A stretch of DNA of 64,000 nt from Aplectana chamaeleonis. Its lineage: Eukaryota; Nematoda; Chromadorea; Rhabditida; Cosmocercidae. The stretch spans positions 62,001 through 126,000 of the forward strand of contig JAPDOI010001448.1 of NCBI GenBank assembly GCA_029168955.1, given 5' to 3'. The position numbers and the translations under genes were made by a program. The notes below the pieces were generated by a model. It saw nothing but the letters and a program-made list of their open reading frames with translations, was not told the DNA's origin and made no database searches. This document shows positions 23,449 through 34,725 of this stretch, one piece after another (within the stretch, counting starts at the first letter, position 1; each line of letters starts with the position of its first letter).

Positions 23449-23687
23449 TCACTTCCGCACTGCCGTTTTGTCCGCGAAGCGCTGATTGCAAAATCGTGTT
23501 GCGGCGCGGTTGCGAGTATCCTCAGACAGGGATGGGGGATCACCCGGCGGTGGGATTACCCGGGCACCAAAGGCGAAAAGCGCTCGGGTGATCCCACATC
23601 CTTGTCTGAGGATGGTCGCAACCGCGACGCAGCACGATTCCGCAATCAGCGTGCACTTTGCGGACTGAACGGCAGTGCGGAGGTGAA
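23449..23687. mobile_element. Foldback MITE, ~240 bp
   Basis: Arms of ~100 bp: TTCACTTCCGCACTGCCGTT on the left matches the inverse of the right end with one change, followed by GCGCTGATTGC, GCGGTTGCGA and ATCCTCAGACAGGGATG blocks in both arms. Likely a hairpin-forming MITE. Confidence 0.75.
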
Positions 23688-23800
23688 GAGTAGGGTCCGA
23701 TTGCGGATCATCAGTAACTGCGTTTCCAAAAAATTAGGATCGGTTCAGTTATTTTGATTCATTGATAGCTACTGAAATCGGCGGAGTTAGTGCATGTGCA

Positions 23801-24358
23801 CTTAAAGGCAGTGGACGCGATCAAATATGCTTGTCGTCTTTTTCTCTCTAAACCGTTTTCTGGGTCTCGAGTAGTAGGACCTATAACAAAAAATCGCGAA
23901 AAAAACACTGTTTTGGGCCGAAATTGAAGCCTGAGATTTCTTGTCTTTTGATGGTGGACGAGCCCACTCCACAACATCGGCACCGATGACCTCTTATATC
24001 AAGAACATCAGCTGGCTTGAAATTGAATTTCAATCACTGAACCTTCGGATTCATTTACACAACTAGTCAGGAACATTGACTGGAACGCTTTCTTTCATTG
24101 CTCAACTGGTTTTATTAGGTAAATTTGCATTTATTTCTTCCTCTGAATGTCGATGATTTTTGACTGCTCGGCATGAGACGGCGATCTTTTTCGTCATCGC
24201 TGTGCACGTGTGCACGAAGTGGCGATTTCGGGCCTTAAAATCTCTATTTATAGCCCGTTTTTCACCGCTCTACCTTCATAGTTTTTCAGCTGTTTTTGAT
24301 CTAAGCTGATTTTTGTAACTTTTTCGATAACGTTTTTCATCGTGACCACTGCCTTTAA
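23801..24358 (+). mobile_element. TTTAAA-type MITE, family P, copy 1
   Basis: Ends are CTTAAAGGCAGTGGACGCGAT and the inverse ATCGTGACCACTGCCTTTAA. The interior has GATGGTGGACGAGCCCACTC and a long AT-rich part. A second copy in the opposite orientation lies at 34180-34725. Confidence 0.8.
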
Positions 24359-24805
24359 GGCTACCTCCCCACAATGTTAGTCGTTTGAGCTCTCGCCCAG
24401 ATTAGTTCACTGGAGTTTATAACCCTTAGAGACAGTGTTGACAAATTTGGTCTCTGTTTTTTTTCTTATTCTAATGCTCGGGGTCCCATTTAAGCAATAA
24501 GCTCGAAAGAGCGAACGAAGTTTTTCTGTCAAAACTTTGTTAAACGCTTCGCTACGTTGGAAAGATACACTTTTTTCGATTTTTTCGGAAAATTGTGGTG
24601 AGCGCGAAGCGCTCACCAGGATTTGGCTTTGATCTCTTCCCGCGCGGATGCCCTACAATGAGATCACCTATTCATACCGTCAACAGAGGTATGAGCTGTA
24701 CACTGTTCGACGCGCTGCAAGAAATTACATATGTGTGCAACTTTTCATCCCAACTGGTCCCCGCTTTCTAAAGTTATGACCTCTCAAAGTACGCAAAAAC
24801 GCTCT
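24359..24805. other. No recognised gene
   Basis: Nothing I can name. The sequence runs straight into the CCTCCG microsatellite. Confidence 0.35.
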
Positions 24806-24898
24806 CCACCACCGCCTCCGCCTCCGCCTCCGCCTCCGCCTCCGCCTCCCCCTCCGCCTCCGCCACCGCCTCCGCCTCCGCCTCCGCCTCCACCTCCG
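24806..24898. repeat. CCTCCG hexanucleotide microsatellite
   Basis: About fifteen copies of a 6-bp unit CCTCCG with a few CCACCG and CCTCCC variants. It reads as poly-proline on the plus strand and poly-glycine or poly-arginine on the minus strand in overlapping frames, none of which has gene-like flanks. Confidence 0.9.
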
Positions 24899-25107
24899 TC
24901 CGTCGAAAACCATTTTTTGGAAGGCGTGGACCAAATCGCTCGAAAATTTGTGACTAGAGGTAATCGGCCACGGGAATGACGAAAATAATTGTCAGAACTC
25001 ACCATAATGACTTCTGGCCCCTAACGGGCGTTTGAAACTCGGAACCTGGCCTCAAGAATAGTTTATGAAAATAGTGGGTTTTTCGATATCAGTCATTGTT
25101 TTCTTAG

Positions 25108-25270
25108 ACTCCATATAAACACCTTGCTCTCCAGGGTGGTGTACTTTGAACATCCGGCTCGGAAGAGGACGCTGTGCGGGTTGATGTACTTGATCGCGGC
25201 GCGTATTCGTTCAAAGCGCACCATCGACAAGAAGGCGTCGCAGGATGTGCTGGAAGTGTCGGTTGACTAT
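25108..25270 (+). CDS. Candidate exon, function unknown
   Basis: A 54-codon stretch with gene-like codon use (mostly G or C at third positions). It lies between a possible acceptor, GTTTTCTTAG ending at 25107, and a possible donor, TAT|GTGAGA at 25271. The peptide has a hydrophobic-basic centre (LCGLMYLIAARIRSKRT) and an acidic end (DVLEVSVDY). A second acceptor-like site, CTCTCCAG, lies inside it at about 25127-25134. I do not recognise the family. If the donor is used, the 21-bp minisatellite that begins immediately downstream would be intronic; if not, the frame stops at a TAG within the first repeat unit (25283-25285). No partner exon could be placed. Confidence 0.35.
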
Positions 25271-25285
25271 GTGAGACCTCAGTAG

Positions 25286-26815
25286 GGTGCGTGCAGGACG
25301 TCGTAGAATGTGGGCAGGGCTTCAGTAGGAGTATGCAGGACATCATCGAACGTGTGCAGGACCTTAGTAGGGAGTGTGCAGGACATCATGGAACGTGTGC
25401 AGGACCCCAGTAGGGTGTGCAGGACGTCGTAGAATGTGTGCAGGACCTCAGTAGGAGTGGGCAGGACATCATGGAACGTGTGCAAGACCTCAGTAGTAGT
25501 GTGCAGGACATCATGGAACGTGTGCAAGACCTTAGTAGGAGTGTGCAGGACATCATGGGACCTGTGCAGGACCTCAGTAGGAGTGTGCAGGACATCATGG
25601 AACGTGCGCAGGACCGTAGTAGGAGTGGACAGGACATCATGGGACGTGTGCAGGACCCCATTAGGGGTGTGCGGGACGTCGTAGAATGTGTGCAGGGCCT
25701 CAGTAGGAGTGTGCAGGACATCATGGAACGTGTGCAAGACCTTAGTAGGAGTGTGCAGGACATCATGGGACCTGTGCAGGACCTCAGTAGGAGTGTGCAG
25801 GACATCATGGAACGTGTGCAGGACCGTAGTAGGAGTGGACAGGACATCATGGGACGTGTGCAGGACCCCAGTAGGGATGTGCAGGACGTCGTAGAATGTG
25901 CGCAGGACCTCAGCAGGAGTGTGCAGGACATCATGGAACGTGTGAAAGACCTTAGTAGGAGTGTGCAGGACATCATGGGACCTGTGCAGGACCTCAGTAG
26001 GAGTGTGCAGGACATCATGGAACGTGTGCAAGACCTTAGTAGGAGTGTGCAGGACATCATGGGACCTGTGCAGGACCTCAGTAGGAGTGTGCAGGACATC
26101 ATGGGACCTGTGCAGGACCTCAGTAGGAGTGTGCAGGACATCATGGATCGTGTGCAAGACCATAGTAGGAGTGTGCAGGACACCATGTAACCTGTGCAGG
26201 ACCTCAGTAGGAGTGTGCAGGACATCATTGTACGTGTGCAGGACCGTAGTATAAGTGGGCAGGACATCATGGGACGTGTGCAGGACCCCAGTAGGGGTGT
26301 GCAGGACATCATGGATCGTGTGCAAGACCTTAGTAGGAGTGTGCAGGACACCATGGGACCTGTGCAGGACCTCAGTAGGGGTGTGCAGGACATCATTGTA
26401 CGTGTGCAGGACCGTAGTAGAAGTGGGCAGGACATCATGGGACGTGTGCAGGACCCCAGAAGGGGTGTGCAGGACATCATGGGACCTGTGCAGGACCTCA
26501 GTAGGGGTGTGCAGGACATCATGGATCGTGTGCAAGACCTTAGTAGGAGTGTGCAGGACACCATGGGACCTGTGCAGGACCTCAGTATGAGTGTGCAGGA
26601 CATCATTGTACGTGTGCAGGACCGTAGTAGACGTGGGCAGGACATCATGGGACGTGTGCAGGACCCCAGAAGGGGTGTGCAGGACGTCGAAGAATGTGTG
26701 CAGGATCTCAGTAGGAGAGTGCAGGACATCATGGAACGTGTGCAGGACTTTAGTAGGAAAGTGCAGAGCATCAAAGAACGTGTGCAGGACCTCCGTTTAA
26801 TGTCCAGGACACCGT
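25286..26815. repeat. Minisatellite of 21-bp units in 42-bp pairs
   Basis: About 72 units of 21 bp that alternate between two types: TGTGCAGGACCTCAGTAGGAG and TGTGCAGGACATCATGGAACG. Pairs of 42 bp are further arranged in higher-order blocks. The landmark CAGGACCCCA recurs at 25651 and 25861 (210 bp, five pairs), at 26281 and 26449 (168 bp, four pairs), and again 210 bp later. As 21 is a multiple of 3 and the units lack stops, long frames exist on both strands, the longest 462 codons on the minus strand. One plus-strand frame (25417-26190, and 26194-26880 after a TAA) reads as seven-residue repeats, VQDLSRS and VQDIMER. I see no sign that it is translated. Confidence 0.9.
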
Positions 26816-27632
26816 ATGCAAGTCATGCCTCCGAATCAACAAGAGCGATAGGCAATTGCGCCAGAACAAGGCTATTGTAATCGAATTCGCTACATCTTCA
26901 CTACCGCTGGTGTTGTTTTTCTGCTTGTAGTCCAGGCAGATCTCAACTGCTGACCTCTGGAGAAGGACGGTGTGTGAATGAAGACACACCGCTCTTCACT
27001 TCTTTTATCTTTATCATTGATCAGTTGGGCATCATCAAATTTGTTTAAGAGAGCCGAATAACATCATTCCTAAGGTTACGGTAGTCCTCTTCTAGCGCAC
27101 TTAACTATCGTTCGTGCTGGAAATCAATTTCCATTTTCAGGCTCAATTTTATGATTGAGCCCGGTAGACCACACTGGTAAACTTTGGCGCGTCAAAAATG
27201 TTGGACGATGAGGTTGGAAGGCGTCAAAGATTAATATCCGCCACCAATTCTCACCAGTCATCTAACACTTTCCTAGAATGTTGGTGCGACCGTAAGACAA
27301 CAGGAAAAATAGTTACGGCACGAACTCCACATGCAAAAACTCTGAAAATGATTTTGGCGCGAAATTCAAATTCGTATTTACAATGTGTTCCGATTGACTT
27401 TTCTTTAATGAAGAAGGGAGTTGAAAGAAGAATAGAAGGTTTTTCATGGGCCCCTTCAACATTTTCGTTCACTAAAGGGGCCAAGCTACGCAAAACATGA
27501 AAAAATAATATACGGTTTTCTGCGCGTACGATGTATTTAACTATCGTTCTTGTTCCGAATCAGACATATGGGCCGGCGCAGACGAGCCACGTCAGCAAGA
27601 ACCGGTGAAGTTTGGCTAGAGCGACTGAGCCT
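26816..27632. other. No gene; two short dispersed repeats
   Basis: The stretch near 26950-27015 (CTCTGGAGAAGGACGGTGTG and its small hairpin) recurs at about 49530-49590. The stretch 27135-27250 recurs inverted at about 43757-43900 (shared GGCTCAATTT, TTTTGACGCG-type text). The 100-codon frame at 27198-27500 has no recognisable product. Confidence 0.4.
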
Positions 27633-27839
27633 GGGTCTATCCTAGACGGGTGAGGCCACCCAAGTCTCATAGAAATGATGGAAAATTCTGATAAATGATG
27701 TCAGATACTGCTATCAATTATTGTTATTATAGAAAGTACATGAAAATATTCCGACTGGTAGCCTTAACAATGGGTGGTTCATTTCACTTCTGTCTTGAAT
27801 GGTGGGTGCCCCCCTCTCCCCCGTCTAGGATTGTGCCCC
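27633..27839. mobile_element. Solo relative of the MITE found in the right-hand array
   Basis: Ends GGGTCTATCCTAGACGGG and the inverse of GTCTAGGATTGTGCCCC, with CACCC and GGGGGC blocks just inside. The ends match those of the 13 elements inside the 55.4-63.7 kb array (GGGACTATCCTAGACGGGG). The length, ~207 bp, is the same. It shows that this family exists outside the array. Confidence 0.7.
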
Positions 27840-28068
27840 AACCCTGTACAATTGGGTCATTTTAAAACTCATTTCTTCATTTTCTCGACTTTTAAATTCG
27901 AAAAGTATATGCCTTGTATCTTGTCTGTAGGAAGCCGCGTTGCAACTATTATCTTGCAATCCTAGCAGCTGTTTCTTCATTTATACCACTATGTTTCAAA
28001 GAAAAAGAACTTGCCTTTTAGAGCTTGACGATATTGTAGAAGGGAAACCCTTGTAAAAAGTTGTGAAA
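27840..28068. other. No recognised feature
   Basis: Nothing I can name. Confidence 0.3.
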
Positions 28069-28867
28069 TTTCTGAAAGTTGGGCTCCGCAGAAAAGGTCA
28101 AGGATTTGGCATTGCTCCTAAATGTCGTGAAATTGTCTTATTGGATTTGGCTCTCAACTTGGTTTTTCAAATGTAGTGAAATTGTCGAATTGATTTGGCT
28201 GTGATGATACTATATGCAGATAACATAATCATTAAATGTAGTGAAATTGTTGCAAACGGGTTTGGCAGGAGCTCTATCAATTATCACAGTCAAATCATGC
28301 GTCAGAAGGTCCTCTGGCGAGCGAATGAAGACAAAAAGAAAATAATAATAATCCTCAGTCAACAATGCTGAACGAAACGTGGCCTTATGGGCCGGAATTA
28401 AGGTTTCCAAATGCTATTCTGCCTTTTCAGTGTGGCCTTTCAGGTACCAGACCTTCCCTCACCGATGAGATAAAAATTCATGAAAACGAAATCTAACGCA
28501 ATTTACTCGGTACTGACTATGTCTTCGTGTCCTCAACGCTTTCACGGTTCGCATTGTATAGAAACGTTTTGCTGCTAGGTTTATTCCTGTTCTCATTTGA
28601 TTCAATATGCGCCCCAAGAAAAACCCCTTCTGACGCGTGATTTGACTGCGATAATTCATAGAGCTCCTGCCAAATCCGTTTGCAACAATCTCACTACATT
28701 TAATGATTATGTTATCTGCATATAGTACCATCACAGCCAAATCAATTCGACAATTTCACTACATTTGAAAGATCAAGTTGAGAGCCAAATCCAATAAGAC
28801 AATTTCACGACATTTAGGAGCAATGCCAAATCCTTGACCTTTTCTGCGGAGCCCAACTTTCAGAAAT
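28069..28867. mobile_element. Foldback element, ~800 bp
   Basis: Arms of ~240 bp at 28069-28310 and 28625-28867 are inverted copies with few changes (left end TTCTGAAAGTTGGGCTCCGC, right end its complement). Within each arm, TGTAGTGAAATTGT recurs three times or so. The loop (28311-28624) carries no recognisable gene. Confidence 0.85.
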
Positions 28868-29556
28868 CAATACTGAAAAAACCGAAAATTTTTCAGAAAA
28901 TGGTCGCATTGCAAATTCTATCTACACCAGCGAATTCGGTCTCGGAACGAGAGTCTTCATTTTTCGTTTCAAGTTTTCGCAATTTTTTTCGCACATCCCT
29001 AGTTAGGTCCATTCAATGGCTTGAATGAGAGGACGAGTGCGGATGAAATTTAGATTGGGGAGCGTTTGGAAGTATTTCAATTTTTTCTTTAACTACATTC
29101 CTTTTATTGTTGCGCTGCTTCTTTTCTTGCATATTATTGGGAACTGCCTTTAGAAACATGACCATCGTCCACTAAGTCAAACTGCAAGGGGTGAGGCAGG
29201 AACCCGGTCGGCTACTCACTCGCTGTTGCCTTAGCAACAATAGCGTAAAACTCGCACACTGGAAGTGAATCGACTTTGGGAACCGAATTGCGCTGCAGGG
29301 GCTGCGACGGACTGTTGGAACGATTGCGACATTGTACCGGTGAAGAAATAACCCTGTGTGGGGCTCTCGAACGTTGCGCTAAGGAAAGCGATTCATTAAC
29401 TGTACGACACGATAAATTTTATCTCTTTCTGTGATTTTGACTTTCCATTTCTTGAAAAATACCACAACTAAAATCTAAGCGCATTTCTGTCCAATAACCG
29501 ACCGTGAACCCAGGAATTTACAAAAGAGCACATGGTAACTAGACTATGGCATACCC
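28868..29556. other. No recognised gene
   Basis: Nothing I can name. Confidence 0.35.
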
Positions 29557-29700
29557 CTAGTGACCTGTGGATTTCGATTATCACCACCAGCGGAGCGGTG
29601 AGCCTCGGTGAAATATAACTAGTGATAAAGAGGTTCTGACGAAAAAACCACCGCCCTGCGCTGTGATAATCGAAATCAGGAGTTCACTCGAAATCAACCA
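29557..29700 (+). repeat. Half copy of the 38-kb foldback family
   Basis: About 140 bp matching one arm of the element at 38052-38856: CTGTGGATTTCGATTATCAC, then AGCGGAGCGGTG, then GTGATAAAGAGGTT. A third half copy lies at 39869-40010. Only one arm is present here. Confidence 0.65.
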
Positions 29701-31406
29701 GAGAGTAGCTTAACAAGTTAAAGGGCGGCGAGTTTGCGGAGGCAATGAATACTCCAGCGATGACGCTATGGCGGAGCGTATTAAACTTAACATTATGACA
29801 GTGATGCTCTAATAGTAAAGGTAAACCTTATTTTTTCTCTAAATTCGGATACTGATGATTTCTAACCCCCCCCCCCCAGCGCCTGCTAAAGTCTTCCCAA
29901 GTATTGAGCTTGTACCCTAAGACCACTTCCCAACCCCGGACCGCTGTTCCTTCCTGCGCAAACGCTCTCCCATGTCCAAGATTTCATGTGAAGGTCGCAA
30001 ACCACACCCCATCATTGGAGATTTTTCACACCCCCTAACCAGTTTTTCTTCATCGCGAATGAGCAACAAATTTTTTGTCATCATTTATAACCGGGTCATG
30101 GGGCTAGAACCATGAAACTTTGCTACATAGAAGCGCAAAGGTCGTGACGAAGTCCGCAGAGTGGTCAGAGGCTACAGATGATGGCTGCACTACTACGATG
30201 GTGAAAGTGCTGGCAATTCTAAATGGGAGAAAATTTCTGTCAGCCTCTATTTAGTTGAGGTGCACTATTTACGTGCGAAAAGCTGATCTTCAAAGATTGC
30301 GTACGTGAATTTTTGCAGATTTTAAGTTTGGGAACCATCAAATACATGAAGTACTAGAGTAGGATGCCTATGAATTCCCCACCAGTACGGGGGGATGGTT
30401 GGCGGGTACCCATTCTAGAGTTACAAAAATCTCGGCTGCTTCCGCACTCACTCAGTGTACGAGCTGACTGTATTGTAGCTTACCACGCTGTAAACAGTTA
30501 ACAACGGACGAGTTATCTTATTTTCTTTCTATTCGGAACAAGATCTGAAGTCTAGTGGTACCTAGTCAAATAAGCTGATGATTGATCAGCAAAAAACGGG
30601 ATGACTTGTCCGTTTTCGTGTAAGTACTCTGTGTACAAAAATAATTCCAGTAGCAAATTTTGTGCGGCCTGAAACAAGAACGTCTTTACTCGGACGCAAA
30701 TTAGTGGAGCGCTCGTAACCGCGTCCTTCAACAAGAGAGTGCCTTTTAGTAGTTCGGAAGCACTTCACTAGAGTGTATAGTGGATGCTCTTCCACAGTCT
30801 GCGTCTTTGTTAGTCCATGTCTGAGGCGGGCAGTCCTAAAGAGTGCAGTCGGCAGATGCGGTATCTCTATGGATTCCCAAATGAACCCTCTTGAACAGTT
30901 AATATAAAAGACACAAAGAGAGCTTTTCGATTTCCTGCTTGCCCTAAACGCAAAGATGCGACCGGTATGGTAAATAACACATGTTGCTTTCCTGAAATCC
31001 CTTTTTCTTTGTCCATTAACTCATGTTATAGGTAAAATTCCACAAAATGAGAAATCTGGCAAAGGGCCATCTAATCAAGTTCCGCAGAATCCTTATCATC
31101 GTTCTCCCATCAAGAATCGTAACTTCAATTCTTGAAAACGGCACGTAGACGGTGCCGCATAATTGTCAATCGGCACGTAAACAGTGCAACTGCGAGAAGG
31201 CTATGGGACGGAGTTCACGCGCTCGAGGACCCCAAACAATCGGATGATTTGTTACCGACAAACAAAAGTGTATTCCCGCAACACTCTAAAAGACATGCGA
31301 ACAAGAAATTGTATTTGAAAGAAAACGAGGACGTCTCTCAGGCACGAGGGACCCTTTCTTTATTGTTCCATTGCTACCAACCATCTAGAGCCGACCCAGC
31401 GCCCAC
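29701..31406. other. No recognised gene
   Basis: 1.7 kb without a named feature. A run of 13 C stands at about 29866-29878. A 109-codon frame at 31132-31461 runs into the next MITE, and its first two thirds reads somewhat like protein (basic, no known domain). Confidence 0.35.
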
Positions 31407-31900
31407 TTTGAAGGCAGTGTGCACGATGAAAATCGTTTTTCTTATTTTCTGCCTATCTTGAAAACGGTACCATGCTGATCCCAATGATGTGCATGGATGC
31501 GTACTAGACCTTCTGGCAATGGAGTTAGGGTCCCTCGAAAAATGAGCTAAGGAAGCATGGTGGACGAGCTGTCCGAGGCTTGTAACTTCCGTCCTTTGCA
31601 GCCGATGTAAGCGAGCTGACCTGAGTGAAGAGAGAAGTTGAAAATAAAGGGAAGACCGGGGCTATTGATGGAAACCATCGCTCATCTCACAATATAAGTT
31701 TTCATTTGCTCACGTCGGAGGGCGGGCATTACGCTTTTGGGGTTTGCCTTGCGCTCAAAGTAGCAACTTTGGGCTCTTTTGGGGCTCTTCTTGGCTCATT
31801 TTCATGACTTCATTCGACGTTAACGTTGCAGTGTGCCCCTCCACTACCCACTCCTAGTAGAAGTTGAAACACATTTTTTATCCTGAACACTGTCTTTAAA
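31407..31900 (+). mobile_element. TTTAAA-type MITE related to family N3
   Basis: Left end TTTGAAGGCAGTGTGCACGAT, right end TCCTGAACACTGTCTTTAAA. The left interior shares AATGAGCTAAG, GGTGGACGAG and GTCCGAGGCTTGTAA with the N3 element at 11425-11734. It is ~180 bp longer than N3. Confidence 0.7.
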
Positions 31901-32070
31901 ATCTTAGCATGTTACCCAAATAACGCTCGAGAGTTGTCTTCCGAAGTAAAATCGGCGCACTCAACATCAATCAGGACTACACATTTTAGACCTGCTAGTC
32001 ATATCCCGTCTCCGTGACTCCGTAGATTACGCATCGAAAGCCAATTTCCAGTGAGCGGGTCACTTTATGA

Positions 32071-32223
32071 GGGATAGGGGCTATCTACACACCGAGGTAG
32101 GAGTTGTCGCGTTTTTGCAGTTCAAAGCGTCACGCTTTCCAATGCAAAGCGAGGTGGTGCCGAGTGGAATTGAGCCGCAAAGGCGAGACAACTTCTCCCT
32201 CGGTGTGTAGAGAGCTCCTGTCC
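32071..32223. mobile_element. Mutator-like MITE, copy 2
   Basis: Ends GGGATAGGGGCTATCTACAC and the inverse of GTGTAGAGAGCTCCTGTCC. The interior matches the element at 5706-5856 (GAGTTGTC, GTGGTGCCGAGTGGAAT). The flanking 9 bases match poorly, so the target duplication has decayed. Confidence 0.7.
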
Positions 32224-32849
32224 ATGACGAGAGTTTTTCTAGTTTCCGCTCCTCACCACAACGTTAACAATAGTGAAACAGCAGCAGACAATTCCTATAA
32301 AAGGCCACGTGCACTTCGATGTCAAGGATGACCGGTCAACAGACAAGTTCGATTTATGACTTTCATGGCAATTGCTGCAGGACATTTCGGTAATCTTTTA
32401 CTGCGTTGCTGTTTAGCGGCGAACAGAAAAGAACTGTAAACAACTGTCATCTATCGGTGCTCGTGAGCGCTTAGGTAATGACTGATCATCGTACCTTACA
32501 GAACCAAAACATTTGCATGAACATAGAACTCGGGGACTCGTTGGTTCTCAGTGATAGGATCATCAGAGACGAGTTGTTACACAATCCAGGCTCTAAAGAT
32601 GCTCAATTTTCCAAAAACGCCAAGTACAGCATTTGTCCAGACGTCCCGAAAGTAGGTATCTTTGCGACAAGAAGTCTCTACTATACAGTCGGCATACTTT
32701 TGGCTTACGTCGGGATAAGTTGGCGAACACTCGATGCACTTATGTTATAACACATTTGTACCAAGTCCGCGCCCACCTTTAATATAGAACCAAAAGTATC
32801 AGTTATGCACAAAGCAAAATTATACAACTGTATCTACGAGGCACTCAAT
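32224..32849. other. No gene; one weak hairpin
   Basis: The part 32688-32797 (CAGTCGGCATACTTTTGG to CCAAAAGTATCAG) looks like a decayed member of the hairpin family at 36834-36966 and 49001-49143. The 90-codon frame at 32478-32750 has no recognisable product. Confidence 0.35.
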
Positions 32850-33108
32850 TAGGAAGCCGCACTCAGCGATTGAGGAATCATTCGATCGATAGTCATCATA
32901 GTTTCGTCTTCCCACATTCCACATCGCCGCCAAGCAGCGCTGCGGCTACCTAATTGGACCCATGTATCGTCAATCACTGGATGGGGGGGGGAGCCGCGAC
33001 GCTGCTTGGCGAGAAAAACATTGCGCGCGCAAGAAAACGAAGGGAGAACGGCTATTGATCGGACGATTTCGCTCCCGATTGTTGAGCGCGGCTTCCTACT
33101 TGATAGAC
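32850..33108. mobile_element. Foldback MITE, ~260 bp
   Basis: Inverted ends TAGGAAGCCGCACTCAGCG and the inverse of TTGAGCGCGGCTTCCTA. Inward, GATCGATAG and CAAGCAGCGCTGCGGC blocks are also inverted. The loop has a run of eight or nine G. Confidence 0.65.
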
Positions 33109-33144
33109 ACTGGCGATATGCCATATTCTACTTTTCCAGGTTCA

Positions 33145-34011
33145 ACTTGTTCATGAGCATCGAAAAACAATCACTGTACATAACTATTTGGAGAAACGAG
33201 ATGGTTATGACTTTCTGCCATTCCTCAATACGAAGATTCGCATCGTTGAAAGCCGAAAGGAAAAATTGTGGTTTAAGAAAGCGGCCTCTTCGAACATACG
33301 GGTGCACTCAAGGAGTGCTCATCCAATTTATATGAAGGCAAACGTTGTTCGGAATCTACTGAAGACTAAGGAAAGGCTAGGATTGTTTGTGGATCCTGCT
33401 GTGGATGCGCAGGGAGAAGTTATCCTGTCAAGTAATGGATATCTGCACAAAAATCTCAATACGTGGGTTTCACACAGAGCACCCGATGGAAACACCCTTG
33501 CACTACCGTTCGTCAATGATGAGGTGGCTCGGGAGGTCAATCGCGAGGTGAAAAATTGCAAGCTGCCTATCCGTTTGGCCTTCCGACCACCGCCAACTCT
33601 GAAAGATCTCTTCACATCCACAAGAATGTACGAAAGGAAAGACAGGCGCAGTCATGCCGATACTGCCTCTCATAACAAATCTGTGAACTCCGAGGTACAG
33701 TATACCTGATACGGTGTCGAGTATGCGGCGAACATTATGTCGGCGAAACAATGAGGCCCTTGAAATTTCGACTAGATGAGCACCGCAGAACACTGTCCAA
33801 CCCAGCCACCAACCCAAACAGCAGTCTTTCAAAGCACCGTACGATAAGACACTTAGAGGAAGACGCTCCTCTTTTCGACGTGACCGTTCTCCATATACAT
33901 CTGATACGACCGCTGGAGAGAAAAATAATGGAGGCGAGTGAAATCCGTCGAGTACAACCAGAGATTAACGGAAAGGAAGAACTAAATGATCTGTTGAGAC
34001 TGATACTGTGA
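33145..34011 (+). pseudogene. Broken Penelope-like element: end of reverse transcriptase plus GIY-YIG endonuclease
   Basis: Penelope-like elements copy RNA into DNA and cut target DNA with a C-terminal GIY-YIG nuclease. The frame open to 33709 shows the end of the RT and the linker: FLPFLNTKIRIVES, then a W-and-K-rich strand, HSRSAHPIYMKANVVRN and KTKERL, then PFVNDEVAREVN and the RPPPTLKDLFTST linker motif. It stops at 33707-33709. The GIY-YIG part is in another frame from about 33700: VYLIRCRVCGEHYVGET, an RLDEHRR helix and, near the end, RPLERKIMEASEIRRV. So a frameshift separates the two domains. The RT palm with its catalytic aspartates is missing upstream. This is a decayed, truncated copy. 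Family assignment rests on motif recognition; confidence is high for a Penelope-like element, low for the subgroup. Confidence 0.85.
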
Positions 34012-34179
34012 CATCGCGCACCCGCTCGCGGCTCTTTCCATCTCTGGGGTAGTTCTAAGCACACTTGCACACACCAGGGGTGGGTTTCTAGCGTCTGCTA
34101 CTCATCCTTATTTCCAACGCTATTGTTTCTGTGTCTACCTCGTCCCTTCGAACGCTCAAAGTTCTGTAGCCGCTATGTA
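34012..34179. other. No recognised feature
   Basis: Short stretch between the Penelope-like relic and the next MITE; nothing seen. Confidence 0.3.
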
Positions 34180-34725
34180 TTTAAAGGCAGTGGTCACGAT
34201 AAAAACGTTATCCAAAAAACTACAAAAATCAGCTCAGATCAAAAACAGCTCAAAAACTATGAAGGTAGCGCGGTGAAAAATGGGCTAGAATTGAAGTTAT
34301 TAAGACCCTAAACTTCCAGTTCGTGCACACGCGCACAGAAAGATCACAGTCTCATGCCAAGCAGTCGAAAATTATCGACACTCTGGAGCAAGAAATAAAT
34401 GCAAATTTACCTAATAAAACAGTTGAACAATGAAAGCAAGCACTTCAGTCAATGTTTTTGACTAGATGTGTACACAAATCCGAAGGTTCATTGATCGAAA
34501 TTCAATTTCAAGCCAGCTGAAGTTCTTGATAGTAGAGATCATCGATGCCGATGATGTGGGGTGGGCTCGTCCACCATCAAAAGACAAGGAAGTTCAGGCT
34601 TCAAATTTGGCCTAGAACAGCGTTTTTTTCGCGGTTTTTTCTCATAGGTTCTACTACTCTATACCCAGAAAAGGGTTCAGAGAGGAAAAGAAGACGAGCA
34701 TATTTGAGCGCGACCACTGACTTTG
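34180..34725 (-). mobile_element. TTTAAA-type MITE, family P, copy 2
   Basis: Reverse-orientation copy of 23801-24358. It starts TTTAAAGGCAGTGGTCACGAT, with CTCGTCCACCATC in the interior, and ends in a degenerate CGACCACTGACTTTGA. Confidence 0.8.

Noticed and set aside
24731..24979. Proline-rich protein gene
   Set aside because: The poly-proline is a CCTCCG microsatellite; the flanks are short and show no domain, and the other strand is equally open.
25279..26774. Minus-strand frames of 418 and 462 codons as proteins
   Set aside because: Same reason: a 21-bp unit without stops. The peptides are pure repeats with no flanking domain.
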